Assembly: GCA_014885115.2 (NCBI GenBank)
Contig: WKLE02000787.1
Location: forward strand, 9,220 to 73,219
Origin: Asterionellopsis glacialis
Taxonomy: Eukaryota; Bacillariophyta; Plagiogrammaphyceae; Rhaphoneidales; Asterionellopsidaceae
Direction of reading: 5' to 3'
Length of the DNA stretch: 64,000 bases
Shown: in pieces, positions 1 through 12,217 of the stretch
How the letters are laid out: the number at the start of each line of letters is the position of its first letter
Position numbering within the stretch: the first letter of the stretch is position 1
Translations under genes and position numbers: made by a program
The notes under the pieces: model-generated
What the model was told of the DNA's origin: nothing
Database searches by the model: none
Seen by the model: the letters and a program-made list of their open reading frames with translations, nothing else

Positions 1-40
<40 letters not shown>
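1..40. repeat. Tetranucleotide microsatellite (AACT)n
   Basis: Ten consecutive copies of the tetramer AACT open the window, and the array probably extends beyond the left edge. On the other strand this reads TTAG repeats, which is not the TTAGGG telomere unit. Confidence 0.95.
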
Positions 41-149
41 TATAGATTATACCATTATTATTACTATCTAGGTATGCATCAAATGCTTTATGACTTGCTG
101 AAGTTCCAGAGAAAAATAATCATCTCTTGTCAAACAAGTTTAATTGTCA

Positions 150-715
150 TATAGTTAATATCATAATGTTCAGTTTGTGGGTGACAGTAGTTGAAACCTC
201 AGAAAATGGCTTGCGGTCATGCACAGCATGATTGCAAGTCATTGATGTAAAGATGCTGTCAATGGTTTTTGTTCTGCCTTTGTATGTTGCTGGGGGTTTA
301 CCCTTGGATAGCATATGTTTTCCAGCTATTGCATCTTTCAGTTCACAGGTCTTTAGAAATGTTTTGATGGTCTTTGAGAAGACATCTTCATTGCAATCCA
401 TGATGAAGATTACCATCTCACCTTCTTATGACATCCTATTATCAATTCTTTTAAGTCTGGTAGGATACCCTTCCTTGGGTCCCAATTCTTCCCCATTTTT
501 AAAAATTCTGTCGTTGTTGTGAATACACATTCTTTGTCCCCGCTGATTTGTTAGCGCATGGCCTATATGCTGAAATCACTCTAAGTCTTTTGTTGTTCCT
601 TCCCCTGTACAATGTCCACACCCAGCATCCTAATTTCCTAGGGTCTTCCCCTGCCTCAGCAACTCAAAAGGTGGCTTGGTTTCTGCTAATCATTGCAGTG
701 CCACCCCATTGAGTG
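150..715 (-). pseudogene. Decayed endonuclease (EEP) domain of a non-LTR retroelement
   Basis: Reading the minus strand in shifting frames gives pieces typical of the endonuclease/exonuclease/phosphatase domain of non-LTR retroelement ORF2. First comes GGTAMISRNQATF, then a stop codon. An RVISAYRPC segment lies near 555-585, followed by NVYSQQRQNF and another stop. After a frame change there is WDPRKGILPDLKEL, and after another IFIMDCNEDV near 385-415. The order of the pieces is that of one ancestral domain, but at least two stops and two frame changes interrupt it. The N-terminal part of the domain is missing. No reverse transcriptase follows inside the window. The call rests on motif recognition. 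Confidence 0.6.
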
Positions 716-768
716 ATGGATGATGGTTCCCTTGCCCTCGCTCAAGTGTACCAGGTTGCCGGTGGGGC

Positions 769-1548
769 TTAACTGTTCCCCCAAGTCCTAATTATAGGAT
801 CCCTGGGTGTTGTAGGCTCTTTCACACTGGGGCTGTTAACCCTCAAGTTATTGTTGTGTATTTGTGTAAGAAGTTGGCTATGACCAGCCATCACTTGTTG
901 CATCATTTGACCCAGCTTGTCAACTGTTGACTCCATGTATGAAATGCATGATTTTATGGAGCCATTAGTTAGGCTAGATGTGTTGTTTACATTGGATGCT
1001 ACAGAATCATTTCCTGAGTTTGTTTTGTTGTTGGACTTTGTTGTGCTGTCCTTTTCTTTTGTTTGTAACTCGTTCTTATTGTTTCCAGTATTTCTCCCAC
1101 CAAATGTTGAGACAGATTGCACCATTTTTTTATTCTTGTTGATGGTTTTGACAGTTGTTACGTAGGTTGTCTTCTTTGCTGATGAGCTGTTACTTTGCTT
1201 TAGTGTTTGATCAACTACATTGTTGCCACTTTCTGTGCTTGCTTTAGTCACTGCTGAATAAGACTTTGGTGTTGGTGTGGAGGGTGTCTGTGCCTTCCCT
1301 AATTTGCTTACAATAGAAGCATAAGAATGTCGACTGCCCTTGTTGGCTGTTTTTGTCGTGTTGTTACTAACATTTGTTGTGGTTTCACTACTAGACCTCA
1401 TTTTCATGCTTAGCTTTGTGGTTTTACCTCCCTGGAGTCTCTGTGGTGAGACATTGGGTGCCTTCTTCCTCTTCATGGTTTTACCTTTGCTGTTTGTTTG
1501 GATGAAGTCCTTGAAGGACCACTGTCTACCATTTTCTGTCATTGTCAT
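769..1548 (-). CDS. ORF1-like Ser/Thr/Asn-rich basic protein, probably of a retroelement
   Basis: This is an intact 259-aa ORF starting at a true ATG (1548) and ending in TAA. The product is very rich in Ser, Thr, Asn and Lys, and its N-terminus is basic, with an MKRKK segment. A short helical stretch near residues 205-230 (YMESTVDKLGQMMQQVMAG) could be a coiled coil. There is no zinc knuckle. It lies just upstream, in transcription order, of the broken endonuclease domain at 150-715, which is the order expected for ORF1 followed by ORF2 in a non-LTR element. I do not recognise the sequence itself. The alternative is an unrelated low-complexity host ORF. Confidence 0.4.
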   Translation of the reverse strand: MTMTENGRQWSFKDFIQTNSKGKTMKRKKAPNVSPQRLQGGKTTKLSMKMRSSSETTTNVSNNTTKTANKGSRHSYASIVSKLGKAQTPSTPTPKSYSAVTKASTESGNNVVDQTLKQSNSSSAKKTTYVTTVKTINKNKKMVQSVSTFGGRNTGNNKNELQTKEKDSTTKSNNKTNSGNDSVASNVNNTSSLTNGSIKSCISYMESTVDKLGQMMQQVMAGHSQLLTQIHNNNLRVNSPSVKEPTTPRDPIIRTWGNS

Positions 1549-2160
1549 TGCCGGTGTACTACTTCTTACAGCGATCAGGATGCCAATGCTACTTTTTAGT
1601 ACTCTTTTCTATGGGATTCTACAGGTTTTGAAATCTTGTCTATGGGAGAAGTTCTCACAACAACACTAGTACCATTTGATTCACCATAAAAATAACATTG
1701 TATGATTGATTGTTGTGTGCTGTATTGTTAAATTAGGCAAGAAATTGACCAAAATTAATCTTTTCATTTTCAACACTAAACAAAAAAATGGTTATTACAA
1801 ACCAATCTGGAGCATTTAACCCCAAATCCAAGGGCATCATTGTGTCTAATATCCTTTTTTTGCAATGTTTGTTGATTGTTATATTTTTATTCACACCTTT
1901 TCCATGGTGCTTACTCCAAAAAAGTGTCATTGCAGTCAATTTTAGAAAAAACATCAATTTCCTGAAAAAATCAACAATAAGCCTCTTTAAATTTCAAATC
2001 CAAGCACACTACCACAATCAAATGACTAATGTGGTTTATTGTTGTGTCAATTGGAAGTTCTTTTCCTAGGTCCCTCCCTAAAAAGCTGCCATTGTGTTGT
2101 TGCCTTTCTTGTGTTTTTCTTTGTTTCTGGTGCTTTTTTGTGCAGGGCCTCTTGACAAGG

Positions 2161-2290
2161 GCAATGGTGCATTTTATACAAAATTTTAGAATGTTGCTTA
2201 GGCCAAGCTTGAAAAAAGTATCAAAAATAAGCAATTCCAAGCTTGACAAAAATGTGCACTGTTGCTTATTTCCAGGAGGGGCTGTAGTTT
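2161..2290. mobile_element. MITE-like copy, AAGCAA/AAGCTTGA family (copy 1)
   Basis: The segment contains repeated AAGCAA and CAAGCTTGA words. It ends in a sequence that, on the minus strand, reads ACTACAGCCCC followed by AAATAAGCAACAGTGCA. The same terminal arrangement occurs at the ends of the copies at 16014-16124 and 16626-16914. The left end (GCAATGGTGCA) resembles the inverted right end. The boundaries are approximate and there is no coding capacity. Confidence 0.45.
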
Positions 2291-2394
2291 GGTGTTCCCT
2301 GACACTCTCTAGAGAGTCCCTGGGAGACTGTGCAACCTAGTAGATGCTTGTCTCTAGACCGCATTTTATTTATTTATCATAGACCTTGTTGCAT

Positions 2395-2943
2395 GGAAGA
2401 GAACAGACCATTTTAAGCAGAAGTTGGATGCGGATAAGAATTTTCAGCAATCATTGATGGGGAGTGGCTAACTATCAGACGGTACCCACGACAATGTCAT
2501 TTTTTGCTTTTTTTAACAATCATCCTTTTTTGTCCTCCATTAGTAATTATCAACTCTGTTAAATACCATATGCAAAGCCATTTATTGAGTCAGATGATTG
2601 AATGATTGCAAAAATAGGAAAATAATGTCTAATATGTAAAGCATGAGAACTTAACATGTAGAGAAAGAGAAAAAAACAATACGACATAATTACACAGTAA
2701 TTTGATAGTATCCTATTTCATTATTTTTACATATTACACACCATCTGACCCAATAAATGGGTTTTTCTTTATTTATATTTGTTGTCAATCACAACAAAGA
2801 AAGAATGATATAGAATGATTGTTAAGAAAAGCAAGGAGTGACACTGTCATGGGCACCATGTGATAGTTAGCCACTCCTCATCAATGATCGCCAAAAATTC
2901 TTATCCGTATCCCACTTCTGCTCAAAATGGTCTGTTCTCTTCC
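2395..2943. mobile_element. Foldback element with about 129-bp inverted arms
   Basis: Bases 2395-2523 match the reverse complement of 2815-2943 over their whole length, at about 85% identity by eye. Both outer ends read GGAAGAGAACAGACCATTTT (right-hand copy inverted). An inner pair, CCATTTATTGAGTCAGATG near 2576 against its inverse near 2740-2760, suggests that weaker symmetry continues toward the centre. The remaining interior is AT-rich and non-coding. No clear target-site duplication is visible. It is probably a non-autonomous foldback or MITE-type transposon. Confidence 0.75.
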
Positions 2944-2955
2944 GTGCGAAAATGT

Positions 2956-4116
2956 CTATTGGACAGATATTTTTTCGCGAGCTTGTCTGGTTGATGGAGA
3001 TTTTTGGCAAAAAAGTAAAAGGCTGAATAACGAATAACAAGCATGCAAGGACAGACGGTTAGACGATGATTTATTTTCAGATCAAAAAATTTCTGGATTC
3101 TGAAGGGTTACGTAAATAACAACATCATAGAGAAGACCTCTATCATCTATCATGCATATTGTGGTATATTTATTGTAGAATTCTACGTGTCTACGTCACC
3201 CTGAAATTTAGAAACTTATTTTTGGAACGAATGTGCAGCAAGACACCTCTGGGGTGAACAATTCTCATAGGACTACAAGGCACTGTACAGTACAAGCTAC
3301 CTGGTACATACCCGTACAGGTACTCGTATCTCGCTCCATTGGTGGGATCGTCCGATGAATTCTGGCACAGGTAGAACCTGAACGTCCGTACCTGGGTATC
3401 TTGGTCTCCAGATACATGTACCAGGTCGTACTGGGTATCAGGTAGGTGGCATTAATACGTGCAATACACTTTTTTTGATCGATGTCATTCATTTTATGAC
3501 GTTGATGTGTCGCATCCTTCACGTCATCTCGAAAAATATAGCCGAGTTGACACGTCAGAGATAGGCTTGATGGCATTTGGATCCCCCTAGAAAAATGAAA
3601 AAATACAATAAAGTACGTTTTCCCCAGTTTCAAAGTTCCAATACTGTGTACAACTTGTTTAAAGTTTAATAGAGACTATGGAATCAGTAAAATTTATATC
3701 TTCTGCACCCGCTTATTTTTATTTTATTTATTCCCCCCTGTGAACGAGTGAACAAAAAATTAATCGGAACTCCTTTGAGCGACTTCAATCAAAACGGGTG
3801 TCAGCAAGACGAAATTACGTACTACAAAATTAGAAATTTCAAATGAGAAAATCTTTGCCTCTTGGGAAACTCTCGTCTCTCGTCTTGACTTCACCTTTTT
3901 CACTCACGTCCACAAGATCCATACAAAATTGCGTAGGAATCCACGTCATTTTTTATTTTGCAATTCTCGCGCAGGTCTGGTTCATCATCAGCAGATCATC
4001 CTTTCGTGCTTTCTGGTGACTGAACGTTCGACTTTCCACCTGGTAAGCAAAAAGTAATCGTCATCAAATTTTTCTGTGAACAAGCTTTTTTACAAGAAAA
4101 GCATAAAACGGAACAA
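2956..4116. other. Upstream region of the acetyl-CoA carboxylase gene
   Basis: I see no convincing gene here. The stretch 3280-3440 is dense in GTAC-containing palindromic words such as CTACCTGGTACATAC. Five CRE-type hexamers are present and are listed separately. A possible 5' leader intron donor (CTGGTAAGCA) lies near 4040, so an upstream non-coding or coding exon cannot be excluded. Confidence 0.6.
3193..3948. promoter_or_regulatory. Cluster of five CRE-type hexamers (TGACGT/ACGTCA)
   Basis: ACGTCA occurs at 3193-3198, 3521-3526, 3552-3557 and 3943-3948, and TGACGT at 3497-3502. Three of the five lie within 61 bp. These hexamers are the core of bZIP-bound CRE sites. They sit 170-920 bp upstream of the acetyl-CoA carboxylase start. 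Function is inferred only. Confidence 0.35.
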
Positions 4117-7100
4117 ATGTTGGTGGAAGACCCCTATCAACCGGAAGCGGTTGATATGGTTGACCCCGATGAGAAAAGTAAGAGTCTATCGAGTTTTCAT
4201 CGCCGGTTTCCAACTGTGGATGCCTATGTTACACAGCTTGGAGGGAACAAAGGTCGTGTCATCGAAAAAGTTCTAATTGCAAACAATGGTGTGGCAGCGA
4301 TAAAGGCAATTCGTTCCATTAGAAAATGGGCGTATGAAGTTTTCGGCAACGAAAGAGCAATTTCTTTTGTCGTTATGGCGACACCAGAAGATTTGCGGTA
4401 AGTCTATTCGTACTAGTATGTGCAAACCTGATAACAGGACATGTGTTTATGTCATCATTCTTTTTCTCATAATGAATCGACTTCTTTTTGCAACGACAGC
4501 GCTAACGCCGAATACATCCGTATGGGAGATGTTATTGCAGATGTACCAGGAGGTTCCAATAACAATAACTACGCCAATGTTACCCTCATTGTGGAACTAG
4601 CTCGTCTTCACGGTGTCCATGCTGTCTGGGCAGGATGGGGTCATGCTAGTGAAAATCCCTCTTTGCCGAATGCCCTTCATGAAAGCAAGCCGCCGATCAA
4701 ATTTATTGGTCCTGCCGGTCCTCCAATGCAAGCCCTCGGTGACAAGATTGGGAGTACAATTATTGCACAAAATGCTGGTGTGCCTTGTATTTCCTGGAAC
4801 GGAGAAAACGTCGTCGCGGAATACAACCGCGAGACAGGCTGCCTCCCCGAGGAGTCTTACGAACAAGCTAACATTCATAATGCATCAGAAGCCTACGAAG
4901 CAGCAAAAAAAATTGGCTTCCCCGTCATGATCAAAGCTTCTGAGGGAGGTGGGGGAAAAGGAATCCGAATGGTGGACGCTGCAGAGAATGTCCAAACCGC
5001 TTACCGTCAGGTATGCGGAGAGGTTCCTGGTAGTCCAATTTTCATCATGAAGCTCTCCACGAAGTCTCGTCACTTGGAAGTCCAGCTTCTAGCAGACGAA
5101 TATGGTGATGCTGTCGCACTGAATGGACGTGATTGCTCTGTCCAACGTCGTCACCAGAAAATTATTGAAGAAGGTCCACCAGTAGCTGCCAAACCCAAAA
5201 TTTGGACACAGATGGAAAAGGCAGCTGTATCGCTTGCAAAAGCTGTTGGCTACGCTAATGCAGGCACAGTAGAGTACTTATACTCTGAACCTGATGCTAA
5301 ATTTTATTTCTTGGAGCTTAACCCGAGACTTCAGGTGGAGCATCCCGTGACCGAAATGATCACCCACGTGAATCTTCCCGCGTGCCAATTGCAAGTTGCC
5401 ATGGGAATTCCTCTGCAAAACATCCCCGATATTCGAGAACTCTACGGTAAAAACCGCTTTGAAGACAACCCTAAAGACGATAGTTCAAAGATTGATTTTG
5501 ACGTTGCCGAAAGAGTCAGCCCCGATGGTCACTGTATTGCAGTCCGAATCACAGCTGAAAATGCCGAAGCTGGTTTTAAACCAACAAGTGGTGGAATTCA
5601 AGAACTTAACTTCCGTTCAACACCAAGCGTATGGGGCTACTTCTCCATGGACAGCTCTGGCTCCATTCACGAATTTGCAGATTCTCAATTCGGGCATTTA
5701 TTTGCCAATGGTAAGGATCGAGAACAAGCACGTCGTAACATGGTGCTTGCTCTTAAAGAACTATCGATCCGTGGTGACATCAGCACTACCATAGATTATA
5801 TCTCGCAGCTGATTGAACTGGATGACTTTGTTGACAACAATATTGACACTGGCTGGTTAGATGTACTTATCAAACAAAATGTTGACGGTATAGGTGGTGC
5901 TGAGAGTATGTTGCAAAGGCGAAAGAGCGATGTAAAGTCAACGCCGTTGCACAACCATTCCTACGTTGTGTTGGGTGCAACCATAACGGCATTTGACATG
6001 TGTGCTGAGGGAGAAAAAGAATTTCTGGATTTGCTAGGCAAGGGCCAGCTCCCCCCCATGTCTTTGCTTTCCATGGTTCGCGATGTAGAATTGATTCTTT
6101 CTGGTGTGAAATACAAGCTCAAGTGCACCAGAAACGGCCGTCACTCCTTTTCAATTTCGTTATTGGACGATGACAGCACATTTGTTCAAACAAATGTCCG
6201 AGTTCTTAGTGATGGTGGATATCTCATTGATATTGGAGGCAAGAGTCACGTGGCTTATCTGACAAATAAAGCAGATGCAGGAACCGGCATGCGCATGAAT
6301 GTTGGCGGGGCAAACATAGTCTTCTCTCCTGACTATGATCCCTCATCCCTTCGAACTGATGTTGCAGGAAAGCTTGTGAAAAAGCTAGTACCTGATGGAA
6401 CACATGTGAAAAAGGGTGAAGCATATGGTGAAATTGAAGTCATGAAAATGTTCATGCCTCTCAAGGTCGACGAGGCTGGTGAGGTCACTTGGTGCGTCAA
6501 TGAAGGCGCCGCTCTTGCTGCTGGTGATCTTCTTGCTACCTTGGAACTCGAAAATCCGGATAACGTGGCAAAGGTTAGCGTATTTGAGGGAGATCTCAAG
6601 GTGAATGGATGGGGACAGTCCAATATCTCAAGCAGTGGAGATCGCCCTCACCTTCAGTTACGAAGAGCAATCGACAACCTTAATGGTGGTATGGCAGGTT
6701 ACGTCCTTAGTGAAGAGGTTCTTATGCAATCACTAGACGACCTTAAAGCGGCTGTTACAAATCCAGCATTGCCGGTTTTTGAAATTGACGAGCAGCTCTC
6801 AGTGCTCAGCGGTAGAATTCCCGGAGACCTCTTTGACAAGATATCTGATATGCTCACTGATTTCAGGAAAAAGTGTGACACAAATGTAGGGAATGATGCC
6901 TCTCTTAGGTGAGATATAGATTTGAAGATCGACCGTACACTATCAATTAATTGCTTCATATACTAACCCCTCCCTCCCTCCCTCCCTTTTTTTGGAACAG
7001 GTTTCCCTCGGAGTCCGTTGAAGAACTTCTAAGAGTACACGCGGATGGTATTGATGATTTGTCCGAAAAAGCTGCCTTTAAGATGCTCACAACCCCTTTG

Positions 7101-10100
7101 TCTGAGGCTGTATCGCCGTACGCGAACAGTAAGGACGCAAGCATCCCCGGTTCTGAGCGTGCGCTAAATTGTTTCTTGAGAATGCTTCGTGACTGGATCT
7201 TCGTGGAAAGGTGGTTTTACGAAACTCTTTCATACGCAGATGCTGTCGACAAACTCAGAAAGACGGAGAAGAGCAACTACGACAGCCTCCTGGATGTTTG
7301 CCGCGCTCATTCTCAACTAGAATCTACCTCAAAGATTGTCAAGGTGATCATTGGAATTATCGGAGTTGCACTTACAGGTACAGCATCGTCTGGGAAGCAA
7401 GTCTCCTTGTTAACCGGTGCCAACAGTTTGGAAGCTACAATTCCATGCTTATCTGAAATCGGTTCGATGAGATGCAATGATGCTTACGCTGATGTTGCAC
7501 TTGCGGCACGCAAGTTACTCCTCATGGAGAGCATGCCGAGTCTAGAGGACCTCAAGGCAAAAACTTGGGATGCAGTGCAGAAACTCTCGAAGGGAACTTC
7601 AAAGTCAACAGACGACTTAATCACGGACCATCTTCCTCTTGTTGATGTTCTACATCCCCTTTTGAGTGCCCATCCCTCTAAAGATGATCAACTTGCTCTT
7701 CTTGAGCTGTACTCACGCTATCTCTACCGAACAAACACGTTCAAGGATGTTGAAAAGATCACTGAAAACGCTTTAATCAAATTCACCTTTTCAAATAGTG
7801 CTTCTGAAGGCGTGTTCAACAATAAAGAATCCATCACCAGCATGACGGATCTTACCAGGCTTGTAAGCAGTGGATCATTGACTAACCTTGCAGAACTATC
7901 CGAGAGTGGATCGGAAAGCAACCTCCAGTCACAAGACAAAGAAGACAGTATTCCTCCTCAAACTGCGCGAACAGGAGTTACTGTCCTTTTGGAGAAGATA
8001 GATGATATTAGCGAAACCTCCAAGTTCGAAGCAATCCTTTCCAAGTTTCCACAATTCGGGGATACATCGGTAAAGGGTAATTCGGGACCCGTTAATGTAT
8101 TGTACTTTGTGGTCACAAATGACACTATCACCGATGATGCTACTGAGGAGTCAGCTGGAAAGCGTTGCGAAGCCATTCTTGCCGGATGTAGCAATTTGCT
8201 AGAAAAAGCAGATGTTCGCCGAGTAACTTTTATTTGCAATCGTGAAAACCCTGATGATGCTGCTGATGAAAATGTATCACCTGCGATCTTCACATATGGT
8301 CATCGTCGACAATTCAAGGAAGATTCTCTTTTCCGTCACCTTGAGCCAAACCTAGCCTATTATTTGGACTTACCTCGTATTTCTGCCAATTTCTCACTCA
8401 AAGCCCTTACCTCACGATCGACAACCGATTGTCATGTGCATGTGTACAAAGTAACCCCGAAACAAGCTGCCCTCAGTAAGGATCCAAAAGCAAGTAAAGC
8501 AGCAAGAATTTACGGACGAGCAATAAGTGTCCTACGGGAGTTTTCGTTATCAAGCTTTGAGAGGACTCTAGTTGATGCTCTCAATGCTATCGATCTTCAC
8601 TCTCTCGAAAGCAAGTCGGACAATCACTTATTCATCAATTTCTTAGGTGACGTTGAGAACACTGTATTGGATCCTGTCGAAGTTGAGAGGGCTGTTGGAG
8701 ATATTCTAAAGAGTCATGGAGAACGGGTGTCAAGTTTGGGAATTGCCGAGGTTGAAACTCGTCTAGTTTGCTCTTTGCAAAAGGATTCCCCACCCATTGC
8801 TCTCCGTCTTGTGGCAAGTAATCCAACAGGCTACGTCCAGGTGATGAATACATATGTTGAAGCATCAGGCGAAGCAGGAAATGAAAAAACCTTTAAACTC
8901 ATTGGTGGCACGAAAGGAAGCCTCGCAGGTACAGGCGACAGTTCCTGGGAAGGTTTGGAAGTAAGCACGCCGTACAGGCTTACGCGTCCGTTCGATGCAC
9001 AGAGAAAGTATGCTTTGCGAGCATCAGATACAGTTTACTGTTATGATTTGCCTGCATTGTTTGAAGCTGCTGTGGAAGAACATTGGATGGGCTTGTCAGC
9101 AAAGGGCGGAAGTAAAGCTGAAAGTGAGCTCACTACATCGACTATTGCAGCGATGCGCTCCAATATTACCAGCGAGACTCGACGGGCTGAAGTCCGTGCT
9201 GCTGGTCAGCCGGGAATGGTGATGTATACAACTGAGCTTGTAGTGCAAAAGAAAAGCTCTGCAACTTCTTCTGGGACGTGGACAATGCAGGACTACTTGA
9301 ACGGAGATTTGCAACTCACCGAAATGAACCGCGGTGCTGGCGCAAACGACGTGGGGATGGTTGCATGGATTATGACACTGAAAACGTATGAATACCCAGC
9401 GGTAAGTTCTTCCTTTGTTAATTGTTGGGTTGAAACACGGCTTCCATCTAACCTTTTTGCTTTTATTTCCATGGTCCAGGGTCGTCAATTGGTGTTGATT
9501 GCCAATGACATTACACATAAGGCTGGCAGCTTTGGAACAAGAGAAGACGTTGTGTTTAAACTTGCCTCTGAGTACGCCAGAGAGAAATGTATTCCGCGCC
9601 TTTATGTCGCAGCAAATTCGGGCGCACGGATTGGTGTTGCCGAAGGTGTGAGGAAGGCTTTCAAGGTGGCGTTCAAGGATCCTTCAAAACCAGAAAATGG
9701 ATTTGACTTTTTGTATGTGACAAAGGACGACTATACAAGATTAGGCTCTGCGCACAATGAAATCATTGCAGAGCCAGTTTCCTTGAATGGAGAGGAAGTG
9801 TACCGTATCACTGATATCATTGGATCGGAACCTGACCTTGGTGTAGAAAACCTCAAGGGATCTGGTTTGATTGCAGGTGAAACCAGTGCGGCATACGAAG
9901 AGATTTTCACAATGACTATTGTGCTCGGACGGTAAGTAGTGTTTTTGTTTTTCAACTTCTGCCGAGCTATTGTTGCCTTAAAATGTCACTAATACCAGAT
10001 TTGGTTATTGGTCGTTCCTTGCAGTACTGTTGGTATTGGAGCTTACCTAGTCAGGTTGGGCCAGAGGACTATTCAGAAGAAATCGGATTCACCCATCATC

Positions 10101-11612
10101 TTAACAGGATATCAGGCTCTCAACAAGCTAATGGGAGTTGATGTCTATTCTACAAACGACCAACTTGGTGGTCCAGGTATCATGTATCCTAACGGAGTGT
10201 CCCATATGGTTGAACCAGACCACCTTAGTGCTGTCAAGGCAGCAGTGCAATGGTTGTCATACGTTCCTTCTGCGAGAGGTAACTTGTTGCCAATCACGGA
10301 CGTGCGAGGTTTCGACAGTATTGAGCGGACAATTGATTTTTCACCATCCCCTGGAACTCCTTATGACCCTCGAGCCTTGCTTGAAGGGATGAAAGATGAT
10401 GATGGCAAGTGGCTGAGTGGTTTTTTCGACAAAGGAAGCTTCACCGAGACATTGTCAGGATGGGCTCAAACAGTTATTGCCGGAAGGGCACGCTTGGGAG
10501 GAATCCCCATGGGTGTTGTTATCACTGAAAATCGTACAGCAGAAGCAATCAAACCTGCAGATCCAGCTGATGTAAAAGCATCAGAAGCTGTGATCCAGCA
10601 AGCTGGCTGTGTATGGTTTCCGAACAGTGCGTACAAGACTGCACAGGCAATCAGAGACTTCCGAACGGAAGATCTTCCACTGATTGTGTTTGCAAACTGG
10701 CGCGGATTCAGTGGTGGACAGAGAGACATGTTTGACGAAGTATTGAAGTACGGCTCTATGATCGTTGATGCTTTCGTTTCATACGAACAGCCTGTATTTG
10801 TCTTTATACCGCCTTTCGCCGAAATCAGAGGCGGAGCTTGGGTTGTACTTGATGCCTCGATCAATGCATCTGTCATGGAGATGTACGCAACTGCTGGAAG
10901 CGCACGCGGTGGGGTTCTGGAAGCCAACGGAGCAGCGAGTGTGAAATACAGAACTAAGGATCTGCTGAAAACTATGCATCGTCTCGATGACACGTTAAAG
11001 GCACTTGATGCCAAGTTAGATGGAGATTTACCAAGTGCCGAGATAGAATCAATCAAGAAAGAAATTTCAAAACGTGAGAGTTCTCTCCTCCCTGTCTATG
11101 AGCAAATCTCTGTTCAGTTCTGCGAGTTGCACGACACTCCGGGAAGAATGGAAGCTGTGGGTGTGATCGAAAAGCAAGTTGAATGGAAACAAGCTAGATC
11201 TTTCTTTTACTGGCGTCTCCGAAGGAAGCTAGCTGAGTTTGACTTGAGGAAGAAGATTGTCTCGGCATCCAATGTCGGTCATGGTGTCAAGTCATTAACG
11301 CCCCTTGAAGCAAGCTCTTTGATTAAGAATTGGTGCACCACTATGGGAAATAATAAAGCAGAAGCATGGGACAATGACCAAGCATTCTTGACTTGGATGG
11401 CAGACCACTACCAAGAACTTGAAGGAAAGGTTCAGCAGTACGAGAAAGAATGCATCGTACAAGAAGTATACCAAGTCATGTCAAGCGTTGGTAGTGGTGC
11501 TGACACAGGAGCTGTCGGAGTTGTAGAAGGGTTGAGTCGCGCCCTTAAGGAAATGAAATCAGACGAACAAAACAACTTCAAGAAAATGTTGAAGGATGCA
11601 TTGCAGTTTTAG
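4117..11612 (+). CDS. ACC: Acetyl-CoA carboxylase, multidomain (homomeric)
   Basis: The enzyme makes malonyl-CoA from acetyl-CoA, bicarbonate and ATP, the committed step of fatty-acid synthesis. Five exons join in frame: 4117-4397, 4500-6908, 7001-9401, 9480-9931 and 10025-11612, giving about 2376 aa, the usual length for eukaryotic ACCase. All introns are GT-AG (78-102 bp). The biotin carboxylase domain is near residues 50-560, with the ATP-grasp motif EGGGGKGIR (GGGG from residue 243) and [12 protein letters not shown]. The biotin-carrier motif EVMKM puts the biotinylated lysine at about K743. The carboxyltransferase spans about 1590-2150, with ANSGARIG near 1742 and [13 protein letters not shown]. 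No signal or plastid presequence is seen at the chosen ATG, which suggests the cytosolic isoform. An unseen upstream exon could change that. Confidence 0.96.
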
Positions 11613-12217
11613 ATTTATTTCCTATTTTCGTTTAGCATCAAGAGCTTTGATGCCAGTATAGCAAAGTATATCTGTTAGTTAAAATACACATCTTTCGAAG
11701 TTTTTTTACAACTTTCTTCCGTGCTTGGTTTTCATTTGGTGATACTGCTATGGCGGAGTTACAGTAAACATCCAACTGAACGTTGATCTGCCTTTGAGAC
11801 CAAGCTTTTAGAACCGGTTTCGTTCACTGCAGAGAGCGTCTGTCAGGTCGTATCAATCACCAAGAAGTAAATTCAACTTCGTTCCCACAATTTTTGATCA
11901 AATCCAACATCTTGCCATTTCCTTTAAAGCAGCACCTCAACGGATGAAATTTAAGCGTTGCCTTTTCACAATATTAAGTATGCCATTTGAGGAACGGTTC
12001 GACAGAAGCGCGACGTGTTTGTTGCTTCTGTAAATATTTTGGAGGTCAGAGTATAAATATGAATAACGCATCTTATCTTGTTTTAGTATCGTATTTTTGT
12101 TCCACGGCAGTGCATACGGTGTCCATTATCCCATATCACAGAAAAATAGGAGCAACCGGATAGAAGATCTTTTTAAACGATTTCATTATAATATACGGAA
12201 ATATCTATCATTCCAAT
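11613..12217. other. Convergent 3' spacer
   Basis: This is the tail-to-tail spacer between the acetyl-CoA carboxylase and the solute-binding-domain gene. It is AT-rich and holds no supported gene, only short frames without recognisable content. Confidence 0.6.

Noticed and set aside
1..40. Telomeric repeat
   Set aside because: The unit is AACT/TTAG, four bases long, not CCCTAA/TTAGGG.
917..1669. Hydrophobic plus-strand frames opposite the ORF1-like gene
   Set aside because: They are shadows of Lys/Asn/Thr-rich codons on the other strand and lack coherent start or domain signals.
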